Shown piece by piece: positions 21,111-32,624 of a stretch of DNA of 64,000 nt (positions are counted from its first letter, which is position 1; each line of letters begins with the position of its first letter). Both the position numbers and the translations under genes were made by a program. Origin of the DNA: Euborellia annulipes (Eukaryota; Arthropoda; Insecta; Dermaptera; Anisolabididae). The stretch spans positions 62,001-126,000 of the forward strand of contig JAKCPI010015339.1 in assembly GCA_023213315.1 (NCBI GenBank), in the 5' to 3' direction. The notes beneath the pieces were generated by a model. It was not told where the DNA came from. It made no database searches and saw only the letters and a program-made list of their open reading frames with translations.

Positions 21111-24100
21111 GTAAGTCACTCACATTCATTATTATTTTTGTTCTTTAAATTAATTATTAATTAAAATTTCAGATTAAAAAACCGTCAAATAACTACAAAA
21201 AAAAGTAATAAACAAAATGTAAAAAATAACTTCAAAACGAAAAAGTCTGGGCCGCAGCAGGTGAACAAACAGCAGCAGCCCGTCCAAAAAAAACCCAAGT
21301 TACTGATGCTCGATTGAAGATCATCCAGAAAAACCGTGAGAAATTGAAAGATGCTAGAGATAAATTAGCAGAGATTGCTAAGCAAGGAGATGCTCGGTCC
21401 AAATTGGATAGATTAAGAGGGAAAAATGCCAATCAAACGATCGTGGCAAGCGGAGGTGGAGTCACGCAAATTTCAAGGGGAATCACTTTGAAAAAAGGAA
21501 GAAATGGACAAATATCGCTTTCTACAAATAAGAGACAATCTAATAATATGACAATACAAAGGAGAATGTCGAATTTAGGCCCAGTTAATTTTAGGGAATC
21601 TCAAGGTAAATAAAGAGCTTGAAATATTTTCGTTTTTACTTTTATTTTCGCAATCGAATTCCAAATACGACCGTGAGTGAATATTTATAGTGATTTATAT
21701 AGTAAAACATTTGGAAGCTAAAAGTGCGCAATGCAGGAAAATGAGCTGGCAAAACTGTAGTGGCCACCACACAACTGATAATCTTTATAGAGAAAATTGT
21801 CTTTCAGTAGACAAATTCCCATTTACTCTTGGTGTTAAGTTTGACAAATATATTTGATTTTTCTATTTTATTATGTGCTCAATGTAATACTCTAAACTTT
21901 ATCTGAAAAAATATATTTACCAAAAGTTTTTCAAATTGAAATAATGAAGTTTCACGCGTGCAAAGACGGACAAAATAAAAAAAAAAACTTGTTTGGAACT
22001 ATTTTTTCCTTTCGGCTGCAGAGGCCATTTAGGGGTTTATAGTACAGTATATTAAATTCTATTATTCCGATTGCTCCTGGAATCATAATGATTATACTTA
22101 ATAAATGCTGAAGTGTATTCAATGTACTCACAGACATTTGTTATTCTGAGGAATTAATAATTACATACTGTATATATATAATATACTACTATATATCCTC
22201 AATTCTAAAACCTAAAGTTTATTTGTTATATAAATCATTATCATTACTATATATAAAGTTCTAGCCACTGACTTCCTGTGTGTATATGTGCCTGTCAGGG
22301 CGCTGATTGGTCAGAGAAAAAAATAAGTGGAATTAGATAGGGAAATTTAAAACTTTAACTCAGAGAAGAAGATTTAAAACTTAATTGTGCAATTGCTCGC
22401 CTTTGGAGGTTCCAAGCAGTGAGCAAGAATCGTATTTATTCTTGTTCACTGTTTGGAAATTTCGCCTTCGGTGAGCAATTGCAAAATTTTAAAGTTGTAC
22501 ATTTCCCTCTCTCTATTGGATTATATTTGTACAATAACTCTAATTATTCTTTAGAGTTATAGTACAAATAATGTTCAGAGAGGAAGGGCAGAGGCAGCCA
22601 AAAGGAAATAATTCTGAATGCTACAACAATTTTCCGGAGACGTTTCGGTGCATTTATTAGTGCTCCATCTTCAGTCCTTTCTATAATAAAACATACACAT
22701 CAATATGAAAATATACATGTATATATCAAATATAATATAACAATATGAAATACTTACTTTTTTTGTGCTCAGAGTTAGTCTAAAATTGCTTGATATATAC
22801 ATATGTCTTTAATTGGTTACAATTGAACATGTATATTGTTGAACTGGCATTGTCAAACATTGTATGCCAGTTCAACAATATACATGTTCAAATGTAACCA
22901 ATTAAAGACATATGTATATATCAAGCAATTTTAGACTAACTCTGAGCACAAAAAAACAATTGTAAGTTATTTCATATTGTTATATTATATTTGATATATA
23001 CATGTATATTTTCATATTGATGTGTATGTTTTATTATAGAAAGGACTGAAGATGGAGCACTAATAAATGCACCGAAACGTCTCCGGAAAATTGTTGTAGC
23101 ATTCAGAATTATTTCCTTTTGGCTGCCTCTGCCCTTCCTCTCTGAATTATCATCACAGCCACCACAACTTAATTGTACAAATAATGTCTTTGCCAATATA
23201 ACTATTGATGACCGAAACGTCGGTCCTAGCATATCAATAAAACAAATTGAAATAATATTAGCTAAATATTTTCCGAGATCTATTATTTGAAAAAGATAAT
23301 AGTATTCAAAACACTCACATGTCTTGTGAAATAATATTAGCTGTTCGCTCATTGGAAACCAGAACTGTTCGCTCATTGGAAACCAGAAACCTTTTTTCCT
23401 TGATTAATAATAATTTTTCCCTCTTGTATATCATCGGAAAGTAAATAAAAGCTAGCATAAAAGAATTTGGTGTGCCAACACAGATTAGCGTAGGTGTTTG
23501 ATGTTCGGTTTTAATAGAAATTTAGATTTTTTTTTTTTTTTTAGTTGCAAAATTGGTTCCTTCGAATTTGGTGAGAAGGACCGTGAATAATACATCAGGA
23601 GCATCGCCCCGAACACATCTGGCAGCATCGCCCCGGACACGCTTTTCATCTTCGGCGAATAATTTATACACGTGGGTTAATTCAAATGCACCACAATCAT
23701 CGTCAGCTATGGAAATGGATCAAGACGATTATTTCGCCCAACGGGCCATCTTTCAACAATCGACAAAAGGGATCACTGGTGTGGCACCGCCGTCGTCATC
23801 GCATTTGGCACCTCAAATCAGATCGCCTTTAAGAATGAACGCCTCTGCTAATCAACAATACAAACAACAACTGCTACGACCTAGTAGAAGTATGTTTCTT
23901 TTTTTTTAATTAATTTATACTGTATATTAACTAGCCGCCTTCGACGGGCTTCGCGGTCTAGCTCTCCTGGGCCCCTCAGCTGCCTGCGGCGGATCCTCGC
24001 CTTTTCTCAAATTATAAAAAAAAAAAATTATCATTACCATTCCAATCCAGTGCCTGCTTGAGGATTTGTTTACATTCATAAAATACATCAATGCAAAGAA

Positions 24101-27100
24101 TACATAAATATTTGTCTATATATTTCCTATGGGAGAAACCGTAACTTAGAAATTAATAACTCAAAAGTTTATAGGAATTTCATGATGAAAATAATTTTCC
24201 TGTAATCCGTACAAAGTCTTTGTTTGGGAAGTTGCCCAAATAGATCGTGACAGTCAGGCAAACGGACATTTGCGAATTATATATATAGAAGATGGATGAG
24301 ACTTGTTCATTTGCTATTTTCCTTTTTCTAACAATTTCTGAATTTGAAATCAAGAATATTATATATATAATTCCCTAAAGTTCGTATGTCTAACCCCTAG
24401 GCATCTTCACAACCATGTTCAATCTGACATTCTAATGATTAAAGGAAAATCAGTTTTGTTCCAAAATTTACAATTTCTGAAATTTTTTTTCCATACGACA
24501 GTGGTGGTCCCAGAATTTTTTTAAGGGGTGGGTCCCGAAGATCTTCATTTAGGTTCTTTTGGTTCAAACAATTAAATCAAATGCAAAAAGCTCATTCTAA
24601 AGAATTCAAGAAAGAAAAGGCGATAATTCTGTGAGAATTTTCTTAGAAATATGAATTTATTCTTTTATTAATTAAGGAGTTTTATATAATTAGTATGAAA
24701 GACACATTGCATATTTATTTATTATTATAATAAGGATTACTAGGTATATCATCAAATTAGATTTTATTATTCAATAATAAGTAATAAATAATTAATGTAT
24801 TTATAAATATTCCAAAGAATTTCGTGAATGAATTTCCTTATGAGGTATTTTTCCTCGTTCATATTATTGAACCTATCTACACTTTGACTAGTTTATAAGG
24901 GTTCTCAAAAACTGTTATGTTAACATATAATATGTTTTCTTTATTTGATTCATTATAAATAATATAATTATAAAGAAAAAAAAATTATTCTAACCCACGT
25001 AGCCATCGATATAGCGTTTCCCAAACTTTTTTGACCGCGGCCCGGGACGAGGTTTTATTTACAAAACAAATTGTATTTTTTAGTAAAAATTAAGTTGTTC
25101 ATAATATTGCAAAAATTTTTTTTGTTTTTTTACAACATTCACATTTTTTTCTGCGACCACGGCAAAGTTTATCACTACGACCACGGTGTCCCTATTTCGA
25201 AAGCTCAGGTATAAGACATTTCGACAGCCGTTATTATGAATCAATTTGTCGAGTACCTGTTTCATAAAAATCAACTCTTGACATAATTGACAAGTAAAAT
25301 TGTCATGACAATTTGTCACTTTTTGGTTTCATAAAATTTCTAGGCCAACAGGTCAATTTTGACAATTTGTCACAAATAATTTGTCACTTATATTTTTTGA
25401 AACGAGAATTGTCGGGACAATTTTGTTTTATTTGACATTTGTAGAAAAATTCCGACAGGCATTAGAAACTGTATCGTATAACCTAGAATATATTCACATT
25501 TAGGGTTTTATTGTATTTACACCTAATTGATTCGCTCAGGGACCCACATCTTGTGGGTACGTGGATGGCCCGAGCTGGAATAGGCAGTCCTTCAGTTCTT
25601 TGTCCTTCCTTCCTCTTTTCAACAGGCGTCAGACCGTGCTACGAGCCGGCCTATTCTATTTCTTCCGGTCGCAAAAACGCGTTATAGGGCTGGAGGGTGA
25701 AAGTGAGGTCCGCCGACCCGCATCGCGGTAATAAGGCGAGGACAGAAGAAAATTTACACCGAATTGATTAAAAGGAAATAATATTAAAGTTACCGGTATA
25801 TCATATATTTAATAAAATATTCTAATTTGCAATTTATTATTTGTTTATTTGGTAAAATATAATATTTAATTAAAATATTTGCCCTCGGGGCTTGGTGTAG
25901 GGGTTAGCGTGCTAAACTCGTATACCAAAAGTCGCGTGTTCGGACCCCAGACAGTCCGATGATTTTATTTAAGCCATTTGGATACCAAATGGCTTAAATA
26001 GAAATTCCTGGACCCCAAATATGTATATTAATCAATAACGGATATCGTAAAAGTCTTATATGGCCTGAGTTGCCGAAAAGACTGTGTGAATGCGTGTCTG
26101 AGTGTGAGTGTGAATGAGAAAAAAGTGTGAGTGTTTTTTTAGACCAAGTTTTATTATATATTTGTTTTCTTATTTTTTACAGTGTTCTCAAATTCAACTT
26201 TGGCCTCTGATTGGGAACTACACCAGCAACAACAAGTTCAGAAACGGTTGAGAGAGAATAATTCGGGTGTTTTGACCGCCACAATGCCTTGGGGCCGAAT
26301 GAGCTCCGAATTGAAGGCACGTCTTGACACAGCGCCATCTCAACCAAGAACAATGGGCATCCTAGGAGGTCAAACATCTCACATTGCAAACACAGTCCCT
26401 CAAGAACCTATCGGATATAGAATTATCGTTTCCAATCTTCAAATGTCCGTTACTCATGATGATATCAAAGTTAGTATCATATTCCATCTATTAATTACTT
26501 GCTTGAGTAATTTCTATCATATAGATACGTTAAAAAAAAATACTAATGGGCTAATAAAGCCAACTGTCTATGTTCAGACCATTATTAAAATAAATTTTAA
26601 ACAACTGGGTCTTGTATAAAGCTTGGCCTGCCATACATTCATTCATTTTTATATTATATGGACCCAGTTACTCATTTAAAAAGTGTGTCAAGCGCCAGCT
26701 ACCGAGATTTGAGAAAATTAACATTAAAGTTTTTTGTTTTCATTGGATTATATATAATTTTTTTTTGTCAATTGTTCAAGTAACATTAAATATAAATTTT
26801 TTTAGGACATATTTCATAAAAAATACTATTAATGATAGCATTTGAAACAATATTCCGTGCTTAACTCAATTTTGAATTTTTTTGGCGCTTGGCACACACT
26901 AATGCGTAACAGGGTCCATATAGAAGATAGATTAGAAAAAATGTAGAACGTTGTTTGTATCCATTCAAAACAGTATAATATTTGACATTTTATCTAATTA
27001 ATAGAATAAATATTAATAGAAATCTAAAATTTCTGTCAAGTTTTTTTCAGGCATAAGTGCTGCTGGACGGCGGATTCTTGGGAATTGTTGGATAAAAGCA

Positions 27101-30100
27101 AACCACCAATTCATAGCAAAGACAATTTATGCAGAGACAGAATGCATCCTGTCGCCGCGAAAGCGTGGAGTTCCTGGTTCGACTCCAGGGAGTGCAATTT
27201 CACGTTTTTAGCTTTAAAATAAAAAAAAAAAACATTTTTTTTTTAGCTCAAATAGAACAGGAGTTGTGAATTTTTAAAAGTGAGTCTTTATGCAAAAAAT
27301 CACCAAATTCTCAAATTATCGACCCTCTCTATTTTCCAAAATATAAAGGATGCATCTTCGTAAATCAATAAATTTTCTCTGCTATGAATTGTTTGTTGAT
27401 TTTATCCAAGAAATCCCAAGAATCCGCCGGCCAGCAGCAGCATATAGTATACCTGAAAGAAACTTTAGCAATTTTAGATTTATATTATAAAAAGGTGTTA
27501 CATTGTTTCTATGAGTATTAAATGATGGGGTCAGTGGGAAATAGTCACAAGCCATAGGCATATTAAAATATTTTATTCTTTTCAATATCCTACTACAACT
27601 GAGGAGAAATTTTTCCCAAGTAACTTCCACATATCTTTATAAAATTGATTAACTGCGGCTGTTTCAAGAAATATTAAAAATATGTGTATACTCTTATCTT
27701 GATGTAATTAAAGCTGTAACTTGTGCTTGTTGGGTGTAAGAATCATAAAAAGAATCAGACTCTTCATTTTCAGCTCCCTTATTCGTAGGCGTTTGAACAC
27801 GAGAGAAATTTTCATTCACTCCAGATTTCGATGCTATTTTGTTGTGGCTTATGACTATCTTACTTCTCAAATCTTTACTAGCTGGCCAAGTAGAGAACTT
27901 CCACTTATTATATGCCACCAACTATTGTAAAATCAAGAAACTTCTTTGTGTGATATTAAAGAGGGATATTGAATATCTCAAAAATGACAAAATGGTGGCT
28001 TATGACTAGGGACCGGATTCTTAGGTTTTCACCTTTTTTTTCCTTGACTCCAAACGCGAAATGGACAAATTACTTTTTCGACATATGTGTTCTGGAGCTG
28101 TTTAACCAATATTTTAAAAAAACCTAAAAAAACCTAAATGAGTTCGGGCCACCTAAAATCACCTAAATTAAAAAACTCATCTACCGAGATTTTTTTAGGT
28201 ACCTGTAATTTTTTGTATTTTTTTACTTTTTAATAATTTTTGTACATAGGTATTTAAAATTAAATAAAACTTTTTTTTCACATAAAAATTTTACAATTAT
28301 ATTTTTTAAAATTAAAAAAAAAAAAAATTATAATTAAAATAATATTTTTTTTTTACAAATTTCTGTACATATTTAAAATTAATTAAAAATTTTTTTCCCC
28401 CAAATGCGTTTTATTAGGCGATAACCTAAAAAAAACCTATTTTGGGAGTTTCAAATACCTAAAAACGAGATGAACCGTACCTAAAATCACCTAAATGCGT
28501 TTTATTGAACGAAAACCTAAAAAAAAAAAACCTGTTTTGGGTGTTACAAAAACCTAAAAACAAGTCGAATCGAACCTAAAAATCCGGTCCCTACTTATGA
28601 CAATCTTCTACTAAGCCCTTCATATATTAATACTATAAATAAAAGTTTAACTTAGCAAAGAATGAACAGCAAAATTGACTTTTGGAGTTTATCAGCTGTT
28701 TGAAAAACCAAACATTAAAAATCTTTTTTTTTTTTTCACTAGGAATTATTTGAAGATATCGGTCCCCTTGTAACAAGTCGTATGGTTCGACCGGGAGTTG
28801 CCGAAGTTGTCTATCGAAATCATAAAGATGCCGTCAAAGCAGTAGATGTCTATCACAATAGACAATTAGATGGACAACCAATGAAGTGTATGTTGGTGAA
28901 ACCGACCCCTGCACAACACCAACAACAACACCACCACCAGCAGCAACAACAACAACAAGGACCATTAACCGGGGGATCTCTTCCCTCCCGGACCACCAGG
29001 TACTAATTAATAACAAACAGAAAGAGGAGAGATGTAATTTTAATAAATAAAATATACCCCTTTTTATTGAAGAATTCTATTAAATTCATATTTCGTTAAT
29101 GAAAAGAGTCCCAGAGCGAATTACAGTAAAACCCCTCTTATCCGGCCTCGGATCAACCGGCTTATTCCATTTTATAAATTTACATATATTTATACATTAT
29201 TTTTATTATTACATATATTATATAAAAATTACGTTTTTTTATATTTAATTGAGGTGTATAGCTGATAATATGATTTATTTAAGGTTCAGGAAATCTCCAA
29301 TGAGCAACGCAGCTAGTTGTTTTAACTATTTTATTAAATATAAAGTGTCAGGGCTCAACGTTTCGGTCGCATATAGGACCATCATCAGGGCCAAGCCATT
29401 GTCAATGTATTCACTCAATCTACAGTCCATAATAACACACTGGTTCTAATAATTTGGTCATTGAGTTTATTGCATTGTTAATAATTTCTTTGACCAATAT
29501 GACCATGAGGAATAATACATTGACAATGGCTTGGCCCTGATGATGGTGCCTATATGCGACCGAAACGTTGGCCCTGGCACTATACATTTGGGCAATAAAT
29601 CATCCTGTAAATAGACGGCCTGCTTCCTACGATTATAAAACCTTGTGCTTGAATTTAATTCTCCTATTAAAGCATAATGTTTCAACTAGAGCCAACGGTT
29701 ACCAGTTTATAATTAATTTAATTAAACTGTTTGGTGCAATATGTTCGTCCAGATGGTCAAGAGGGAGGGGAGAGTTTGTTTACTCGCTTGCTTCTCAGTT
29801 TATTTTTCTTCTAAATCGACTTCAGATCTCTTAAACAAAAATGAGCGAGTTAGGGAAACGAAAACGTGTGATGAAAAATCCAATTTTTCACCGAAACCTC
29901 GGATTAACCGGCAAAACGAGTTTCTGGCCAGGATCTCGGTTCCGACCAGGCCGGTTGAGAGGGGCTTTACTGTACACATGAGAAGTTGTTAGATAGTGAG
30001 ATAACGATTGCGTGGATCCATGTCCCGAAAATTGCTCTGGTCTAATTTCTTATTTTCTTTTATACCCACGGAATCATATCAAATCACTTATTAGGCATCT

Positions 30101-30828
30101 AAGAAACTGGGTTTTCATAATTAATAGAAATTAACTAGTCAATTGATGCTATTGTATTTGCCTTTTAGTTTGTATAACAAGAATAGAAGGGAGTTATATC
30201 ACAAAATTTTTGTCATATCACTTTAATTTGTTGAATTTTCTCCAAATTCGACCTTTTATTTTAGTTTAATTCAGGGTCGGATCTAGGGGCAGTGGGTGTA
30301 CGCCCGGGGCGGCAGATATCAGGGGGCGACAATTAAAGAAAGATTTACTTAAAAAAAGGTAAAATGATATGAATTTTGTATAGAAAATTTTGAGGAGGCG
30401 GCAAATTAAATTTTGCCCCCCCCCCCCCTAAAAAATCTCCTAGTTCCGGCCCTGATTACTTTTGAGTAACTTAGTGATTTCGACTTTTGTTCGGGTTTAT
30501 CGAACAAATACTCCTCTGAGCGACGGTCTTTAGAATAAATTAGATTAGATTAAAATAGAATTGCTAGTCTTGACTCGGGTAGCTCATGGTCGCCAGTCCA
30601 CATACTAAATATAGAGTCCCCGAGTATATATATTTAAGTCTTTAAAAAAAAAAATTCCTTCACCTAATATTTTTGGAAATTTCCACCTTCTCCGAGCGAG
30701 AAACGACGTTTTGATTTTCTTTGCAATACTTTTGCAGGCTTGCAGGCACTGGAGTCAAATTGCCCTCCAAATCAATGATGCAGATTGTTCCCGATATCGA
30801 TACAATTCACAAAGCCTTATTTAAATAA
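21031..30828 (+). CDS. POLDIP3: POLDIP3/SKAR orthologue, RRM mRNA-export factor (6 exons)
   Basis: Six plus-strand exons join with agreeing phases into about 497 aa (human is 421). The N-terminus MAMAISDLSLDDIIKKKY matches the family's ISLDELI-type start (a UAP56-binding-like motif). Next come family repeats of the form DARxKL (TDARLKIIQKNREKLKDARD, GDARSKLDRL). A long Ser/Gln/Pro-rich linker follows. The RRM spans about 363-441 (YRIIVSNLQ, ELFEDIGPL, GVAEVVYRNHKDAVKAV, LDGQPMKC), split by one intron. A His/Gln run and the conserved end PDIDTIHKALFK close it. In animals this protein binds S6K1, the exon junction complex and DNA polymerase delta p50, and helps mRNA export and translation in the nucleus (family knowledge). 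One base seems missing at an A8 run in exon 2. Confidence 0.9.
21173..21605 (+). CDS. POLDIP3: POLDIP3 exon 2 with frame break at A8
   Basis: From the acceptor the frame reads LKNRQITTKKSNKQ...PVQKK, then would stop at TGA 21315. The conserved DARxKL repeats are open in the neighbouring frame. One more A in the run 21286-21293 would join them. The exon ends in phase 1. Confidence 0.85.
22386..22571. repeat. Two small palindromes
   Basis: At 22386-22487 GCAATTGCTCGCC... faces its inverse GGTGAGCAATTGC. At 22526-22571 ATTTGTAC/GTACAAAT enclose AACTCTAA/TTAGAGTT. Both sit beside the large foldback 22576-23144 in intron 2 of POLDIP3. Confidence 0.7.
22576..23144. repeat. Near-perfect foldback, paired hammerhead-like cores
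   Basis: Arms of about 270 bp are nearly identical inverse copies around a loop near 22850-22863. Cores lie at 22642-22674 (minus) and 23046-23078 (plus): CTGAAGA, T, GG-A-GCA / TGC-A-CC stem, GAAAC, GTC, and a short GGA/TCC outer pairing. High arm identity suggests a young insertion or gene conversion between arms. Confidence 0.85.
23545..23889 (+). CDS. POLDIP3: POLDIP3 exon 3
   Basis: Reads AKLVPSNLVRRTVNNT, two copies of ASPRT, then a Ser/Gln-rich linker with MEMDQDDYFAQRAIF. Phase 1 in and 1 out; donor GTATGT. Confidence 0.85.
24000..24900. other. POLDIP3 intron 3, sparse features
   Basis: Near 24040-24095 lies a fragment (TGCTTGAGGATTTGTTTACA) that is the inverse of part of 49688-49870. 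The rest is AT-rich intron without a delimited element. Confidence 0.4.
25536..25755. repeat. GC-rich dispersed repeat, copy 2
   Basis: Same order of blocks as 15758-15976 (GTGGGTACGTGGATGGC, CAACAGGCGTCAGACCGTGC, TATTTCTTCCGGTCGC), with a slightly longer 3' part ending GGTAATAAGGC. Same orientation. Confidence 0.7.
25881..26139 (+). mobile_element. tRNA-derived SINE-A, copy 1
   Basis: A-box-like TGGTGTAGGGGTTAGCGTGC and B-box-like GTTCGGACCCC sit at tRNA spacing. They are followed by the AAGCCATTTGG/CCAAATGGCTT hairpin, GGCCTGAGTTGCCG, GTGTGAGTGTGAATG and a short tail. Other copies: 59570-59848 and 19089-19323 (inverse). Confidence 0.8.
26183..26469 (+). CDS. POLDIP3: POLDIP3 exon 4 (RRM first half)
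   Basis: Reads FSNSTLASDWELHQQQQVQ, then YRIIVSNLQMSVTHDDIK (RNP2-like strand and helix 1). Phase 1 in, 0 out; donor GTTAGT. Confidence 0.9.
26655..26923. mobile_element. Short derivative of the 45968-47970 element
   Basis: The ends (TATGGACCC..., TGTGTCAAGCGCCA, and AAGCACGGAATATTG) match both ends of the 2-kb palindrome at 45968-47970, with the middle missing. It is an internally deleted miniature copy. Confidence 0.75.
27048..27455. repeat. Foldback with tRNA-like relic inside
   Basis: Outer arms (GGCGGATTCTTGGGAATTG and its inverse, CAGGCAT/ATACCTG ends) pair over about 80 bp. The middle holds a B-box-like arm CCTGGTTCGACTCCAGG at about 27171-27187, probably a SINE relic. Confidence 0.6.
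28007..28593. mobile_element. hAT-like element, 8-bp TSD CTTATGAC
   Basis: Ends TAGGGACCGGATTCTTAGG and the inverse TAGGGACCGGATTTTTAGG. Exact TSDs CTTATGAC lie at 27999-28006 and 28594-28601. The inside is built from many CACCTAAA/AAAACCTAAA blocks near each end. No transposase. Confidence 0.85.
28743..28999 (+). CDS. POLDIP3: POLDIP3 exon 5 (RRM second half)
   Basis: Reads ELFEDIGPLVTSRMVRPGVA, then LDGQPMKCMLVKPTP and a His/Gln run. Phase 0 in, 2 out; donor GTACTA. Confidence 0.9.
29124..29972. mobile_element. TA-flanked pogo/Tigger-like MITE, copy 2
   Basis: Ends CAGTAAAACCCCTCTTATCC and the inverse of GAGAGGGGCTTTACTG, TA on both sides. It shares CCGAAACCTCGGATTAACCGG-type inner text with 8095-8861. 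It contains the foldback 29345-29583. Confidence 0.75.
29345..29583. repeat. Foldback with paired hammerhead-like cores
   Basis: Cores are at 29360-29388 (minus) and 29537-29566 (plus): CTGATGA, T, GGTC/GACC stem in the left copy, GAAAC, GTT. The right copy has a mutated stem (GGTG/GACC) but keeps a GGCC/GGCC outer pairing. It lies inside the TA element 29124-29972. Confidence 0.75.
30272..30454. mobile_element. hAT-like MITE, family of 52753-52938, copy 1
   Basis: Ends CAGGGTCGGATCTAG and CTAGTTCCGGCCCTG. The body shares ATTAAAGAAAGATTTACT and AAATTAAATTTTGCC with the second copy. Its flanking 8-mers no longer match, so it is older or moved by rearrangement. Confidence 0.75.
30738..30828 (+). 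CDS. POLDIP3: POLDIP3 exon 6 (last)
   Basis: Reads LAGTGVKLPSKSMMQIV, PDIDTIHKALFK, stop TAA at 30826-30828. The end matches the conserved DPDTILKALFK of the family, but the vertebrate tail after it is absent. An AATAAA lies about 30 bp on. Confidence 0.9.
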
Positions 30829-31118
30829 TAATAAGTATAAACACACACACATATATATAAAAATAAAATTTATACTCACTTAAAATTAAAGCCAATATCT
30901 ATCCATAAGTTTTAGCCTTATTTTAAAAATGATTAATTTTGAATTCAATAACATTCAAAATAGTTATTATAATTTTAATAATAAATTAGTTTAGAACGTG
31001 TCAAAAAATATCTCTGCCTAAATTTAAGCTTTTTAATCATTTTTATACTTTTTATTTTTTTTAAATCAATTATATTTGTTCTTTAAAATTAAATTGTATT
31101 GTATGATTTTAGAAAGTC

Positions 31119-31146
31119 TTGATGAAGGCATAATCTGTGCCGAAAA
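31119..31146 (+). other. Hammerhead-like core motif, single
   Basis: TTGATGA, A, stem GGCA / TGCC with a seven-base loop, then GAAAA. No partner arm found nearby. Confidence 0.5.
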
Positions 31147-31527
31147 GTTGTGAAATAAAATCACAATCAAATAAATTGGAATTTAATTTAAAATAAAAAG
31201 GTCTTTATTAATTTTATACTATAAATTTTAATATTCTTAGTCTGAAGATGGCGAGGAATTTTTAATAAATTTATTTGGAAATATCACAGAATCATTTTTT
31301 TTATCCGGAGCAGTTTCACTTTGAAATATTATTAAATACCGTGCGAAGTTATTCTCTAATTAAATAGAGAAATAAAGAGTGGGTGAGTTTGTGGCTGTAG
31401 ATATTGTAATGTTGAAGTTGGCGAGGAAAAAGGCGCTCGAAAAGTCGATTTTCGATTCGACTTGATATTTTTCGATTCTCAGAATCGATTAATCATTTCT
31501 GAAAGCTTGTCTGAATCAGCGTATAAA

Positions 31528-31837
31528 TAGGGGGGGGGGGGGGAAATATCCTGTTTGGGAAACTGAAGACTAGAAAGTCCAATAAAAGGAATAAAATAAT
31601 ACAAAGCTGCATTTTACATTTGTTTCATTTTGCATTATTATAATTTCGGTAATTTAAAGGCGCATTCTGTACTTGTTTGCCAGAATATAAATACAAATCA
31701 AATTTTTACGTATTAATTTTTAAAATTTTATATTAAAAATAAATTTTTTTTTTCGAAAAAAAAAGTATTTTTTTTAAATCTCGGGGGGGGGGGGGGGGGT
31801 AAATACCTCATTTACCCCCCCCCTGTATCCGCCCTTG
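31528..31837. repeat. Truncated inverted copy of the 17137-17414 element
   Basis: Shares AAAGGCGCATTCTGTACTTG, the T/A-run block, and the GGATACAGGGGGG-type end with that element, in the opposite orientation. One terminus is missing. Confidence 0.65.
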
Positions 31838-31921
31838 GGGAGGAATGAAATCATCTTTTAGTCTAACAACTTTACGCTTTAAACAAGGCAGAAGTTTCGG
31901 TTACCATAACGGTTGCCTTGA

Positions 31922-32317
31922 TTAAGGTGCGCGTCTCGGGGTGCTAATTTTGGGACTTTCCAGCAGCCACAATTTTGAAGCTTTCGACCTCAAATTTTTT
32001 TAAAATTAAAGCTATTTAAAATATCTACAACTTATAGAAGCCCTTTTTTTGATTTTCGAAAAAAAAAAAATTTTTTTTAGATTAATCGCATTAAATAAAA
32101 GATATTTTAAAAAAGGAGCTCTATAAGTTGTAGATAATTAAATTAGTAATCATTGTGTTAAAGAATAATTAATTTTTTGCCTTTAATTAATTAACTGGAA
32201 GGTTTAGAATGAAATGGATCAAGTTGCCGTGTATTCCTAATGGGGGAACACTAACGCCATCTCTGTGCCGCCTCGAGTCAATCGTGTTTTAACGGTTTTC
32301 CGAGACGCGCACCTTAA
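31922..32317. mobile_element. TTAA-flanked MITE, copy 2
   Basis: Starts TTAAGGTGCGCGTCTCGG and ends CGAGACGCGCACCTTAA; inverse orientation to 11118-11521. Shared inner blocks include CTATAAGTTGTAGAT. The ends here are more alike than in copy 1. Confidence 0.8.
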
Positions 32318-32624
32318 AGTGTAAAGGCAGACGAAACGTCTTCGATGGCACCCGTTATGGTGAAGTGCAATGGTGTTGGACTTTAAAGCTGATTTCATTC
32401 CTCCCGACCCCATTCTAATATGCCCAGCATTCAACCTAATTTACATTGAAATGCCATAAAAATCTGTAATCAGAATGAACAAAGTTTAGATATTATTCAA
32501 ACTGATTTACAAGGGCACATTCACACTAAACGAGCCGTTCGGTTGACCGTATGCAAAATTTTTATCCATTCGCACTCTGATGTGGTCGCTGGGCCGAATA
32601 AATATCTGAAAACGGCTGTGTAGA

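Noticed and set aside
22972..23376. 134-residue minus-strand open frame
   Set aside because: It runs through the arm of a foldback and into unrelated DNA; the residues reflect the repeat.
25881..25960. tRNA gene
   Set aside because: The A- and B-box text belongs to a repeated SINE with a body and tail, and the cloverleaf is imperfect. The same holds for 59570, 49688, 62884 and 10999-11075.
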